Shown here one piece after another: positions 52,442 through 61,767 of a stretch of 64,000 nucleotides of DNA. This stretch comes from Paenibacillus sinopodophylli (lineage in GTDB: Bacteria > Bacillota > Bacilli > Paenibacillales > Paenibacillaceae). Position numbers and translations under genes: made by a program. The stretch lies in contig NZ_VDBO01000001.1 of assembly GCF_005930355.1 (NCBI RefSeq), forward strand, positions 841,339 through 905,338. The letters are read 5' to 3'. Every line of letters begins with the position of its first letter. Position 1 is the stretch's first letter. The notes beneath the pieces are model-generated. The model was not told the DNA's origin. It worked only from the letters and a program-made list of their open reading frames with translations, and ran no database searches.

Positions 52442-52591
52442 CATTTGTTGGATCTAGATTGTCAATGTTCGTTTGTTGTATAATTACGCTCAGTGTGCAT
52501 CGGCCCGACTTTTCTGAGAGTGAAAAGTCAATGAAGCGAATGCTTGAAATTAAATGCATGGAATCGTTTTAGAATGGGAGGTTTATTTGTT

Positions 52592-54061
52592 TTGCTTACT
52601 TCAATTAAAAAATCTTGGTTCTCCAATGTGCGCGGCGATCTTCTTGCTGGCATAACCGTCGCACTCGCTCTGATACCCGAATCCATCTCCTTTTCACTGA
52701 TGGTAGGTGTGGGACCTATGGTTGGGCTGTACGCCTCATTCTGTATTGCCGTCATCATCTCGATCGTAGGGGGCAGACCTGGCATGATCTCCGCAGCAAC
52801 AGGTGCAATGGCTCTGCTCATGGTATCTCTCGTGAAGGATCACGGGATTGAATATTTGTTCGCCGCAACTATTCTCGCAGGAGTATTACAGTACTTAATG
52901 GGTGTGCTAAAGCTCGGACAGCTTATTCAATTTGTGCCGCATTCGGTCATGCTCGGCTTCGTTAATGCGCTTGGGATTCTCATCTTCACCACTCAACTCG
53001 TACATTTCGTCGGTGCAAGCTGGATGATGTATGCCTTGGTTGCTCTAACATTGGTCATCATTTATGTCCTGCCTAAATTCACCAAAGTGATCCCTTCGCC
53101 ATTAGCTGCGATCATTATTGTTTCGCTGATCGCCGTGGCGATCGGAGCCGATCTCAAAACCGTAGGTGATCGTGGCTTGGTCGAAAGCACGCTGCCAATT
53201 TTTCACATCCCTGATGTGTTGTTCTCCTTAGAAACATTATGGATTATATTACCCTATTCCTTCTCGCTTGCTGTCGTTGGATTGCTGGAATCTCTGCTTA
53301 CGGCTTCCGTACTCGATGAGATGACCGATACAACCAGCAACAAAAATAAAGAAGTACGCGGTCAAGGCATCGCTAATATTGCGACAGGGTTTTTCGGTGG
53401 TATGGCTGGCTGCGCCTTAATTGGACAATCCGTCATCAATACGAAGTCAGGTGGTCGCACGAGGTTGTCCACCTTCACTGCCGGCGCTTTTTTGTTTTTT
53501 CTGATTATGGTGCTCAGCGATATCGTCAATCAAATTCCGATGGCCGCACTCGTTGGTGTTATGATCATGGTTTCCATCAGCACCTTTGATTGGAAATCCG
53601 TTGTAGAAATCCATAAGGTACCTAGAGCGGACGCTGCCATTATGCTCATAACGGTTATTATCGTTTTAATGACGCATGATTTATCGAAAGGCGTGTTTGC
53701 AGGGGTTGTCCTAAGCGCCTTCGTCTTCGTTGGTAAAATGGCCAAAATACGTATCTCCAAGTCGGCTGATATAATAGGACCGCGTACGTACAATGTCACG
53801 GGACAGCTTTTTTTCGGAACGACTAGCCGCTTTGTTTCCTTATTTGATTACCAGAATGATCCTGAACAGATTACAATCGACTTCAGTCATTCTCATGTCT
53901 GGGACCAATCGGCTGTAACAGCCATCATCAAAGTAAAGAACAAATACGAACAATTAAACAAGCAGGTTTCCTTCATTGGCCTCAATGATGAGAGCCAGCT
54001 CATTATTCGTAATCTTGGTTTAATTGTACCTAGTACAGCTGCGTTTGCATCGAAAAAGTAA
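52592..54061 (+). CDS. SulP family anion transporter with STAS domain
   Basis: A 489-residue transporter: [36 protein letters not shown] is the SulP signature, [18 protein letters not shown] follows, and residues 400-489 form a STAS domain ([22 protein letters not shown]). Bacterial SulP members carry sulfate, bicarbonate or dicarboxylates. The glutamate in ALIPESI replaces the usual Gln/Glu-Ala, leaving the substrate open. I start at TTG 52592, 10 bases after GGGAGG; an earlier TTG at 52544 has no site. Confidence 0.88.
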   Translation: MLTSIKKSWFSNVRGDLLAGITVALALIPESISFSLMVGVGPMVGLYASFCIAVIISIVGGRPGMISAATGAMALLMVSLVKDHGIEYLFAATILAGVLQYLMGVLKLGQLIQFVPHSVMLGFVNALGILIFTTQLVHFVGASWMMYALVALTLVIIYVLPKFTKVIPSPLAAIIIVSLIAVAIGADLKTVGDRGLVESTLPIFHIPDVLFSLETLWIILPYSFSLAVVGLLESLLTASVLDEMTDTTSNKNKEVRGQGIANIATGFFGGMAGCALIGQSVINTKSGGRTRLSTFTAGAFLFFLIMVLSDIVNQIPMAALVGVMIMVSISTFDWKSVVEIHKVPRADAAIMLITVIIVLMTHDLSKGVFAGVVLSAFVFVGKMAKIRISKSADIIGPRTYNVTGQLFFGTTSRFVSLFDYQNDPEQITIDFSHSHVWDQSAVTAIIKVKNKYEQLNKQVSFIGLNDESQLIIRNLGLIVPSTAAFASKK

Positions 54062-54075
54062 CCAATTAGATTAAC

Positions 54076-54124
54076 AAGAAGCCCCTTCCTACGTCCCGTA
54101 TCGGGAGCAAGGAAGGGGCTTCTT
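54076..54124. terminator. Bidirectional terminator
   Basis: AAGAAGCCCCTTCC and GGAAGGGGCTTCTT form a perfect 14-bp stem enclosing a second hairpin (TCCCG-TAT-CGGGA). It separates the SulP gene from the converging sugar ABC operon. Confidence 0.87.
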
Positions 54125-54144
54125 ATTTGTGAGTAGAAGTTGGA

Positions 54145-54957
54145 TCAGCCTTTGACAGCCCCACCAGTCAAGCCGCGCACCAGCGTCTTGGAGCCGAACA
54201 GAAACAGAATGATAAGCGGCAGCGTACCGAGCGTAAGTCCTAGAATACTGGCCGAATAATCTGTTCGGTACTGAGTTGATAAATTCGCAATACCCAGTGG
54301 GAGCGTGTACAGCTCCGGGCGATTGATCGTAACAAGCGGCAGCAGATAGTTGTTCCATGAGCCCAAGAAGCAGATCAGTCCAAGCGTGCTTATCGCCGGC
54401 ATCAGAAACGGTATGACAATTGAACCAAAGATGCGCGGCTCGGTGCAGCCGTCAATCCGTGCACTCTCGATGACCTCTGTCGGTACCGATGAACGCATGA
54501 ACTGGGTCATGAAGAACACACCGAATGCATTGTTAAGCCCCGAAATAATAAGCGGTGCATGCGTGTTGTTCAAATGAAACCATTTCATCTCCATTACGAA
54601 TGCGATCAAGCCAAGCTGTCCAGGAATCATCATCGTCAGCAAGATGAACCCGTATAAAAAGCCTTTCCCACGGAACTCGTATTTGGCGAAGGCAAAACCT
54701 GTCATGGCACATACGCCAACGGATGCTGCAGTAAACAATACGGCGACGTAGAAGCTGTTCCAGTAGTTAAGCAGGAACGATGGGCTTACGACTGTTTTCA
54801 AATTTTCCAGCAAATAGCTGCTTGGCAGAATCGGAAGCGTTTTGAACAAATCCTCTGAATAATAAGTTCCCATCGTTAACATCATGTAGAACGGGAATAG
54901 AAAAACAAGCGATGCTAGTACAAGTACGACGTAGAGCAGCAGCTTTTGCAGCCTCAT
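54145..54957 (-). CDS. Carbohydrate ABC transporter permease (MalG type)
   Basis: A 270-residue, six-helix permease of the CUT1 group. The coupling EAA loop reads EVIESARIDGCTEPRIFGSIVIPFLMPAI, and GTYYSEDLFKTLPILPSSYLLENLKTV follows helix 1. It overlaps the other permease gene by 4 bases. With the binding protein and an ATPase made elsewhere (no ATPase gene is here) it would import an oligosaccharide. Confidence 0.9.
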   Translation of the reverse strand: MRLQKLLLYVVLVLASLVFLFPFYMMLTMGTYYSEDLFKTLPILPSSYLLENLKTVVSPSFLLNYWNSFYVAVLFTAASVGVCAMTGFAFAKYEFRGKGFLYGFILLTMMIPGQLGLIAFVMEMKWFHLNNTHAPLIISGLNNAFGVFFMTQFMRSSVPTEVIESARIDGCTEPRIFGSIVIPFLMPAISTLGLICFLGSWNNYLLPLVTINRPELYTLPLGIANLSTQYRTDYSASILGLTLGTLPLIILFLFGSKTLVRGLTGGAVKG

Positions 54958-55883
54958 TTCGAATCACCATCCCGGTTCAGCCATTTCATACCCACAAGTG
55001 AGAATAACGCAATAAACAGGAACGTCGAATAGGCGATGGCAGCGCCTTTGCCATACTTGAATGACGAGCCGTTAAAGGAAGCATCGAACATGTACCAGAT
55101 TGGTGTGAATACGGAGCCATCAGGTCCACCGACCATTGAAGTGCCGGAAGCCCAGCCGCTGTAGAGCAGCATCGGTTCCTCAACCATCTGCAAACCGCCG
55201 ATAATAGTCGTCACGATGAGAAACAGGTTAATCGGTTTAAGCAGCGGAATCGTAATGCGCAGGAATACATCCTTCGGCGAAGCCCCGTCTATCTGAGCAG
55301 CCTCATACACCGAATTATCAATACTAGCCATTCCAGCCGAATAGAACATGAGAAAATAACCTAGGTTTTTCCAGAAGACCATCATAATGACGATCCAGCG
55401 AGCTGATGTCGAATCGCCCAGCCAGTTGATTTTCTCCGAAATCCAGCCCAGCTCTATAAAGAGATTGTTGACAAAGCCGCCCTGCCAATCGAACAGAAGA
55501 GCAAAAATAATACCGATCGCGACTGGAGTTGTCATATAAGCGCTGAAAAAGCTTAGCCTGAAAAATGTTTTCCGCTTAATCAATTTGCTTTCAATCAGAC
55601 TCGCGAGCAGCATGCCAATCAACACAAGTGCAGGCAAATAACAGGCAATGAAGAGAATAACATTAAACATCGATTTCCAGAAAAATTTATCATTGAAAAA
55701 TAATTGCTTATAATTATCTAAGCCGATAAAGTTGCGGTTGCCGAACAAATCCCAATCGGTAAAGCTCAAATAGAGCGTGAATACGATCGGGAATAGGCTA
55801 AATACCGCATAAAACAGAAAGTAAGGGGTAATAAACAGATACGGCCATTTATTTTTCCGGTTAAGACCGGCTAGTTTTGCCAT
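54954..55883 (-). CDS. Carbohydrate ABC transporter permease (MalF type)
   Basis: A 309-residue, six-helix permease: NKWPYLFITPYFLFYAVFSLFPIVFTLYLSFTDW at helix 1 and the EAA loop VYEAAQIDGASPKDVFLRITIPLLKPI. The start at 55883 has AGGAAG about 9 bases before; an upstream GTG/ATG extension lies within a hairpin. It pairs with the MalG-type permease downstream. Confidence 0.9.
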   Translation of the reverse strand: MAKLAGLNRKNKWPYLFITPYFLFYAVFSLFPIVFTLYLSFTDWDLFGNRNFIGLDNYKQLFFNDKFFWKSMFNVILFIACYLPALVLIGMLLASLIESKLIKRKTFFRLSFFSAYMTTPVAIGIIFALLFDWQGGFVNNLFIELGWISEKINWLGDSTSARWIVIMMVFWKNLGYFLMFYSAGMASIDNSVYEAAQIDGASPKDVFLRITIPLLKPINLFLIVTTIIGGLQMVEEPMLLYSGWASGTSMVGGPDGSVFTPIWYMFDASFNGSSFKYGKGAAIAYSTFLFIALFSLVGMKWLNRDGDSK

Positions 55884-55905
55884 CAGTATGCACTTCCTAT
55901 CCAAA

Positions 55906-55938
55906 ACGGCGGTCCGTGAACTGGTCACCGACCGCCGT
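55906..55938 (-). terminator. Hairpin between binding-protein and permease genes
   Basis: ACGGCGGTC and GACCGCCGT (9 bp) enclose an inner GTGA/TCAC helix, 21 bases after the binding-protein stop. As at 44762, it may limit read-through so that more binding protein is made. Confidence 0.7.
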
Positions 55939-55958
55939 CTCTTTTTATCAAATCATGA

Positions 55959-57299
55959 CTATTTCAGTTCAAGCTCGGAATGGTTCTTTTGCAACTCTTC
56001 TGTCCACTTCTGTACCGCTGTAACTGCATCAAATTTGGAATCTTGCGCCATTGTTTGCAACGCGATTTCGGAAGCCGTATAGATGTCCTGATCGTACTTC
56101 GTTACAGGCACCGCTTTAATGCTAGGGAATACCTTCTCAATCCAGAACTGATTCACATCCATGCCTCCGAAGAAGGAGTCTGCTCCAGATAGCAGCTTAG
56201 ATGTATCTTCAAAGCTTGCTTTAAGCGGCAGAATGGCTTTAGATGAAGCAAAGCTAATTTCTGCACCTTCCTCAGAACCATACGTACCCTTCAGATACGT
56301 CCATGCTGCCTCTTTCTGCTTGCTGTCTTTCCAGATCCCCATTGACGTACCACCATAGCTGAAGCCTCCAAGCGGTGGAACAGCAAGGCCCCAATTGCCG
56401 TCACTGCTCTTGTCGTTAGGCTTGATCACGAACTGCGGTGACCAGTTGGCTGCTGGATAGAAAATAACGTTGCTTTGCGAGTAAGAAGCGCTCCATGAAG
56501 GCGACCACATGCTCAGCTTGCCTTCATTGTTCAAATCGCGTACCTTCTGCAACTGAGTAAACAGATTAGTAACAACTTCTTTATTAATTGTTGTGCCTTC
56601 AACAAGCGGAGTCGTCTGCTGATTAATGAATATCGTGTAAGCATCCATCAAACTGGCGAACATCGTAACCTTGCCCCCGCTCTTGTCGTACACTTCTTTG
56701 CCTTTAGCTAGGAATGCGTCCCAATCGGTGAACATTGCCGAGATTGTATCTGAATCATCCGTACCCAGATATTGCTTTGCCAGATCACGCTTGTAAGCTA
56801 ATGCCCCTGGCGACACTTGAGTATCAAGAGCAACCAGCTGGCCTTTGCTGTTCGAAAGCAGCGGTATTTCGAAATCAAGCAGCAGACTGCTGTCGAAGCT
56901 GTATGGCGCTGCGCCGATGTCTTCCATCACATTCAGTGCGTAAATCGCGCCGCGCTGCGCCGCTTCCGCGAAGATGATGTCCGGCAAATCGGAGCCCGAT
57001 GCCAGTGAGGTTTGGATTTTTTTCAAATAATCTTTAGCCGAAACTTCAACGTACTCAACCTTCACATTCGGGTGATTTTTGTTGAATTCGACCATCAATG
57101 TATCATGATTGCTCTTATCCCATCCCCAAATGACCAAATTTCCGTTCTCGGCCGCATTGCTGCTCTCACCGTTGTTGCCTGCGCCTGGTTCAGCAGGCTT
57201 GTTGTTACCGCTCGAGCAGGCGGATAAAACGAGAACGAGCGAGATCATTACACTTAGCATTACGCCCGCTGTTTTCTTTGTACGCGTTTTCTTCATCAT
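55959..57299 (-). CDS. Extracellular sugar-binding lipoprotein
   Basis: A 446-residue lipoprotein (lipobox LVLSAC near residue 28) of the family 1 solute-binding type: NLVIWGWDKSNHDTLMVEFNKNHPNVKVEYVEVSAKDYLKKIQTSLASGSDLPDIIFAEA. GISxxSK/KEAAWTYLKG occurs near the C-terminus as usual. It delivers a sugar to the two permeases encoded downstream. AAGGGGG lies 8 bases before the first ATG. Ligand unknown. Confidence 0.9.
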   Translation of the reverse strand: MMKKTRTKKTAGVMLSVMISLVLVLSACSSGNNKPAEPGAGNNGESSNAAENGNLVIWGWDKSNHDTLMVEFNKNHPNVKVEYVEVSAKDYLKKIQTSLASGSDLPDIIFAEAAQRGAIYALNVMEDIGAAPYSFDSSLLLDFEIPLLSNSKGQLVALDTQVSPGALAYKRDLAKQYLGTDDSDTISAMFTDWDAFLAKGKEVYDKSGGKVTMFASLMDAYTIFINQQTTPLVEGTTINKEVVTNLFTQLQKVRDLNNEGKLSMWSPSWSASYSQSNVIFYPAANWSPQFVIKPNDKSSDGNWGLAVPPLGGFSYGGTSMGIWKDSKQKEAAWTYLKGTYGSEEGAEISFASSKAILPLKASFEDTSKLLSGADSFFGGMDVNQFWIEKVFPSIKAVPVTKYDQDIYTASEIALQTMAQDSKFDAVTAVQKWTEELQKNHSELELK

Positions 57300-57416
57300 T
57301 CAGTAGTCCCCCTTATCAATTGTCGTACTTATGAACACCGTCTCGGGGTTGCCCTTAAAGCGTTCGCTGGTACTATATGAACTATACCGTCGCGACAAAA
57401 ACACAACAATGTGACA

Positions 57417-57443
57417 ATCCGATAGTTTTGTTAAAAATCGGAT
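57417..57443. promoter_or_regulatory. Inverted repeat before the sugar-binding protein gene
   Basis: ATCCGAT and ATCGGAT, 7 bp each, are separated by 13 bases. The region lies between the kinase stop and the binding-protein gene, where an AraC-type regulator such as the one at 59195 would bind. The assignment is a guess. Confidence 0.35.
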
Positions 57444-57450
57444 AGCGTTT

Positions 57451-57466
57451 TTTATACGCTTTCAAT
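57451..57466. promoter_or_regulatory. Possible CcpA (cre) site
   Basis: On the minus strand TTGAAAGCGTATAAAA matches 15 of 16 positions of the cre consensus. It overlaps the end of the kinase gene and precedes the sugar-binding protein gene by about 150 bases, a plausible place for carbon catabolite control. Confidence 0.35.
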
Positions 57467-59198
57467 CTGTAATCTCTGGCTTTAACGGGAGTGTTATCCG
57501 TATGCTCGTTCCCTCTCCCTCACGCGAATCAACTTCGAACCATGCCGAATCACCATACAAATAGGTCAGCCGTTCGCGTATGTTCGCCATCCCAATATGC
57601 TTCATTCCGCCGGAATGCCTACTTGTATTAGGCAATGTACCCGTATTAATTTGCTCTACAATCTCTGGCTCGATGCCCATCCCGTCATCCTTGACAGTCA
57701 ATAGGATTCGGCTGTCCTGCTCTTCGATGTTCACTTCAATCAGGCCGGACGTCTCCCTCTCCGCAAAGCCGTGAAAGATGGCGTTTTCAATTAGCGGCTG
57801 AAGCACGCTCTTAGGAATAAGCTGATCTTCCAGTCCTGCCCCTGTCCGCCATACCAGATTAAACCGATCTGCATAACGATACTTTTGGATTTTGGTGTAA
57901 TGATCAATGAGCACCCGCTCCTGCGAAACCGTGACGTAAAGCCCTTTCTCGCCCAGCTTCACCGCATCATGCAAAATTCCGATAAAGGACTCCACCATTT
58001 CCTCCACCGCTTGCTGGTTATTTTTACGCGATAAATATACGACCGTGTTTAGCGTGTTGTAAATAAAATGTGGATTCATTTGGGCGAACAGCAGCTCCGT
58101 TGACATCCTTCTTTTGGTCTTCTCCTGTTCGACCCGCTCCTCCATCTGTGTCTCAATATCTTTTACCATCGTCTGGAATCCAGTTCTGAGCACCTCAAGC
58201 TCGTCATTACTGCGAAACTTTAATTGAATGTTGTAGTTGCCCATCGAAACCTGCTTCATTGCTTTGGACATTTGAGAAATGGGCCGGGTAATATTCGAAA
58301 TAATCGGTAAAAACATTAGGGCACACAAGGTAAGGCAGAGTGCTAGAAAGATGGCCCAGTATTGAACAACGTACACGAGGAGACGATAAAATCGTCCTTT
58401 GGAAGTGAAGGTGACCACCGACCAATCGGTTTTGTGGAAGGAACGCGTCAAATAATAGCCATCCCTCGTTTTATGGACAACGGCATGAGTCAATGCACTC
58501 GAAGAAGCTTCTGTATTCAAATCTTCCGGCATCTGATGATTAAGAAGCCATGCCCCGTCGCTGCGGCTCCACGCATATCGATCAAAGGACGGCTGCAGTG
58601 CGTCAAGCAATCCACTGATCGCCTCGAATTTAATGTTGAGCAGCAGCACGCCGCCAATCGCTGGGTCAAAGCGTATAAAAAAACTAATAACCTTCTGGGC
58701 CTTGTTGTCGAGAAGCACATGCGGCTCGGTAAATCCGCTTTTTTTGCCAGTATTAATGGCATTCTGAAACCAACCCTTGCTAAGCTCACGCTCAAAATAT
58801 GGATCAACGTAAAGCGATGACCAGAATACCTTACCATCGGGACGGATAATGGCAGAGCTTGCCAAATAATTACGCAGCACATTAAACTTCGTAAGCTGTA
58901 CAACCACGTTGTGATAAGCTTGAATTTCATCAAACACCGAATGATACTGCTTCGTTCTTACAAACTGCTGGAGCACCTCATCGTTGACCATATTAGCGGA
59001 ATATAGCTGTACGTCCTCGATAAACTGATCCATTCGGTCAGCTGTCTGATTGAGTAGAACAACATTTTCCTTCATCGCCTGTGCTTCCAGAATAGAAGAA
59101 AACCGCTCCAGCGCAAGAACGCTAATCAACGTAATTGAGAAGGTGACAATAAGAATGACACTGCCCATGATTTTGTTTCGTATTCGACGCACTTTCAT
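57462..59198 (-). CDS. YesM-type sensor histidine kinase
   Basis: A 578-residue kinase of the LytS/YesM group: membrane helix at 10-30, extracellular sensor of about 230 residues (dCache-like), helix at about 278-300, HAMP (RPISQMSKAMKQVSMGNYNIQL), His kinase motif QMNPHFIYNTLNTVVYLS, and ATPase boxes (PLIENAIFHGF, KDDGMGIEPE). It overlaps the regulator gene by 4 bases. With YesN it senses extracellular carbohydrate and controls the adjacent ABC operon. Confidence 0.91.
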   Translation of the reverse strand: MKVRRIRNKIMGSVILIVTFSITLISVLALERFSSILEAQAMKENVVLLNQTADRMDQFIEDVQLYSANMVNDEVLQQFVRTKQYHSVFDEIQAYHNVVVQLTKFNVLRNYLASSAIIRPDGKVFWSSLYVDPYFERELSKGWFQNAINTGKKSGFTEPHVLLDNKAQKVISFFIRFDPAIGGVLLLNIKFEAISGLLDALQPSFDRYAWSRSDGAWLLNHQMPEDLNTEASSSALTHAVVHKTRDGYYLTRSFHKTDWSVVTFTSKGRFYRLLVYVVQYWAIFLALCLTLCALMFLPIISNITRPISQMSKAMKQVSMGNYNIQLKFRSNDELEVLRTGFQTMVKDIETQMEERVEQEKTKRRMSTELLFAQMNPHFIYNTLNTVVYLSRKNNQQAVEEMVESFIGILHDAVKLGEKGLYVTVSQERVLIDHYTKIQKYRYADRFNLVWRTGAGLEDQLIPKSVLQPLIENAIFHGFAERETSGLIEVNIEEQDSRILLTVKDDGMGIEPEIVEQINTGTLPNTSRHSGGMKHIGMANIRERLTYLYGDSAWFEVDSREGEGTSIRITLPLKPEITD

Positions 59199-60745
59199 CG
59201 ATTTGCCTCTGATCCTGTGAACTCCTTAGGATGGAGCCCCGTATTTTTTTTGAACACTTGGCTGAAATATTGGCTTGTATTGTAGCCTACTCGCTGCGAT
59301 ACTTCATAAATTTTCAATTCACCTACTGCAAGCAGCTTTTTCGCTTCCATCATACGCAGCGCTGTTGTGAAGTCGAGCAGCGACTGTCCAGTCTCCTTCT
59401 TGAACGTCGTCCGCAGATGGACAGCGCTAATCTGCAAATGCTCGGCTACCATTTCCAGAGCTAGATCAGGATCGGCATAATGCTGCTTCACATAATCCAT
59501 CGCTTTCAGCACCCATCTGGAATAACAATCATTGCGGCGTCTCTCATCATGCCTCTCTTCTGCTAACCGGTAAAGTTCCAGAACGATGTCGCGCGCGTTA
59601 TCGCCTAATACGATTTGTCCTGTAATGGCACTATCCTTTACAATCCATCGTTCTGCAGCCATCCTAACTGTTGCTCGGAGGGCACTCAAGTCAGAACGTT
59701 CTACAATTACGAGTAGATTGCGCTTTAAGGACGAGAATTGTTCAAGCTCATACCCGTCAGCTTCTGCAATTGCAAGATCCACAGGCTGTGCTTGTCGCGT
59801 TTTGGCTGCCGCCTGCACATGGTCGAACAGAAATGTCGTCCGATCCGGTAGAAAGAACGAATAATCATAAGCCTGAAGCATCGACGTATATTGCTGATGA
59901 ATCTGCTCTCTTGATGAAATCGTAGCGATCATTATTTTGGTCGTCCACCCCAGCTCATGCTGAATAATCCGGTGAAGTGACAGCGAGATTTGCTGAAGCG
60001 TGTACTGTAGAATGAGTGCGCTGTTAGGCGAAGTAAGCTTAAGCATAGCAACGTAGCCGGCGTTATCCATTTCCATGACAAATACCTGCTGAAGCTGCTC
60101 GAACTCCTTCTGCAATAGACCTCCCAACGCTTCCCACCATTCTGGTTCGCCGCTTCTCCCTGCGCTCCGGGAACCTTCCATCTGCATGACTGGCTTCTTC
60201 TCGAAATAAAGAATGGCGGCTTGTCCGCCGGTCACCAACTGCTCGGCAGCAGCTGAATCTGCAGGAAATCCATCTGCTCCATAACCTCCCTCCAGTCTGT
60301 TTCCGGAAAGGAGTGCTTTAATCTGCTGCCTGTTGATGGAGCGCTTCTCCTGCTTATCTACCTCGATCTCGCTGCGCAATATTAGTAATTGTTCAAGCAG
60401 TCGATTACGGCTAATTTCATGCTTGAGCAGATAATAAGCGGCTCGCATCTCAATAGCCTGCCTAGCGTAATCAAAATCACGGTAAGCAGTCAGAAATACA
60501 ATTCGCGTTGCCGGGCTAATTGCATATATGCGCTTGCCAAGCTCAAGTCCGTCCATCGGGGACATTGATATATCTGTAATGACGATATCCGGCCGATACT
60601 GCTCGAAGAGCCTCAGTGCCATCTTCCCACTTGTAGCTCGTGCTGATATTTCGAAGCCGTATTCCAGCCATGGTACCATCTCTTCTACGTTTTCCAAAGC
60701 TAGCGGCTCATCATCCACAAGCATTATTTTGATCAAATCATTCAT
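59195..60745 (-). CDS. YesN-type AraC response regulator
   Basis: A 516-residue regulator with an N-terminal receiver (MLVDDEPLALENV, phospho-acceptor in VITDISMSPMDG), a middle region of about 270 residues and a C-terminal AraC domain (NDCYSRWVLKAMDYVKQHYADPDLALEMVAEHLQISAVHLRTTFKKETGQSLLDF, VSQRVGYNTSQYFSQVFKKNTGLHPKEF). Asp near residue 55 is the phosphorylation site. GAGGGTG lies before the ATG. It probably activates the sugar-binding gene downstream. Confidence 0.91.
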   Translation of the reverse strand: MNDLIKIMLVDDEPLALENVEEMVPWLEYGFEISARATSGKMALRLFEQYRPDIVITDISMSPMDGLELGKRIYAISPATRIVFLTAYRDFDYARQAIEMRAAYYLLKHEISRNRLLEQLLILRSEIEVDKQEKRSINRQQIKALLSGNRLEGGYGADGFPADSAAAEQLVTGGQAAILYFEKKPVMQMEGSRSAGRSGEPEWWEALGGLLQKEFEQLQQVFVMEMDNAGYVAMLKLTSPNSALILQYTLQQISLSLHRIIQHELGWTTKIMIATISSREQIHQQYTSMLQAYDYSFFLPDRTTFLFDHVQAAAKTRQAQPVDLAIAEADGYELEQFSSLKRNLLVIVERSDLSALRATVRMAAERWIVKDSAITGQIVLGDNARDIVLELYRLAEERHDERRRNDCYSRWVLKAMDYVKQHYADPDLALEMVAEHLQISAVHLRTTFKKETGQSLLDFTTALRMMEAKKLLAVGELKIYEVSQRVGYNTSQYFSQVFKKNTGLHPKEFTGSEANR

Positions 60746-60867
60746 AGGTCAACACCCTCGTTCCAACTTGTGTTTAATCTATATGAGGTATAGCTTATTT
60801 ATACAGGTCAAGTCAATACGTATATCTAAAAACCGTTTTTGTCAGCTTGTATCCATACAGAAAAAGA

Positions 60868-60885
60868 CCCCGTATAAATACGGGG
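60868..60885 (-). terminator. Terminator of the 91-residue protein gene
   Basis: CCCCGTAT and ATACGGGG pair around two bases, with further G-C pairing outside. On the minus strand a T run (CTTTTTC) follows. Confidence 0.75.
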
Positions 60886-60907
60886 CCTTAACTACTCAAC
60901 TATGCAA

Positions 60908-61183
60908 TTATTCTTGTTTCTCCAACTTTTCCTTGGCGGTTTCGATTAGGAAATCGAACAGCTCATCGTCCTCTTCCAATAAATCCTCAAGGGCAAGCAA
61001 TTCCTCTTCTTTACCCGATTCATGAAGAAAGAACAAGCCGTAGCCCCATTCTTTCCCTCGTTTGCTATGAAGTGCGATTTCGTATTCATTCTTATGTCCT
61101 TCTACTCCGAAGTGCACCTTACCTACATAACCGTCTTCCTTCGAATAGGTCATAGTTGCTTCCAAAACATTCACATTAATCAA
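60908..61183 (-). CDS. Small acidic protein of unknown function
   Basis: A 91-residue protein beginning with strands (TMTYSKEDGYVGKVHFGVEGHKNEYEIALHSKRGKEWGYGLFFLHES) and ending in a very acidic helix (EDLLEEDDELFDFLIETAKEKLEKQE). TTG is the start, with GGAAGG 10 bases before it. It follows a lipoprotein gene by 22 bases on the same strand. No family recognised. Confidence 0.7.
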   Translation of the reverse strand: MINVNVLEATMTYSKEDGYVGKVHFGVEGHKNEYEIALHSKRGKEWGYGLFFLHESGKEEELLALEDLLEEDDELFDFLIETAKEKLEKQE

Positions 61184-61205
61184 TTTCGTTCTTCCTTCCT
61201 ACTCG

Positions 61206-61646
61206 TTACGGTGTGAGCTGGTTAATCTGATTAAGCAGCTCATTGATTTTGTTGATCGTATCCGGAATTCCCGTAGAATCGAATACCGCTCTTCCCTGTT
61301 CAATATTAGTGAGAGCTTGATCGATTCCCTTCTGCAGCGTCGCGTTATAATCCGCAATCGACTGATGGAGATCCTTGGCATAATCCGGCACTTGCAGACC
61401 TTCATACTGAATGACCTGATCCTTCAGCGCTACCAACTGCTGCTTCAGGTTCGTTCTAGCATCAAGATCATTCATTGCCTGCTCTGCAAGTCCATTCATA
61501 TTTTGTCCAAAGTCTGTAAGCGATTGTAAGTAATCCGTCGTTTCCGTTGCAAAATTTACCGTTTGACCTACTTCTTCAATAATACCACAGCCAGCGGTCA
61601 TAAGCATTACCGCGATCATTAACATCGCTACACTCCGCTTAATCAT
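61206..61646 (-). CDS. Helical lipoprotein, DUF6376-like
   Basis: A 146-residue lipoprotein (lipobox MTAGC near residue 20) with a helical, coiled-coil-like body (VNFATETTDYLQSLTDFGQNMNGL, LKQQLVALKDQVIQYEGLQVPDYAKDLHQSIADYNATLQKGIDQALT). It fits a group of uncharacterised Bacillales lipoproteins. AGGAGG lies before the ATG. Divergent from the transporter gene. Confidence 0.75.
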   Translation of the reverse strand: MIKRSVAMLMIAVMLMTAGCGIIEEVGQTVNFATETTDYLQSLTDFGQNMNGLAEQAMNDLDARTNLKQQLVALKDQVIQYEGLQVPDYAKDLHQSIADYNATLQKGIDQALTNIEQGRAVFDSTGIPDTINKINELLNQINQLTP

Positions 61647-61767
61647 CGAACTCCTCCTCGTTATAAACGTCCTGTTACGTGATGAACGCCTATCTTTGAT
61701 CCTGCATACATTACTATACGAGTTCAGCAGATGCTGGTTTCGTGTATGTCACAAGGAGATGATTGAA

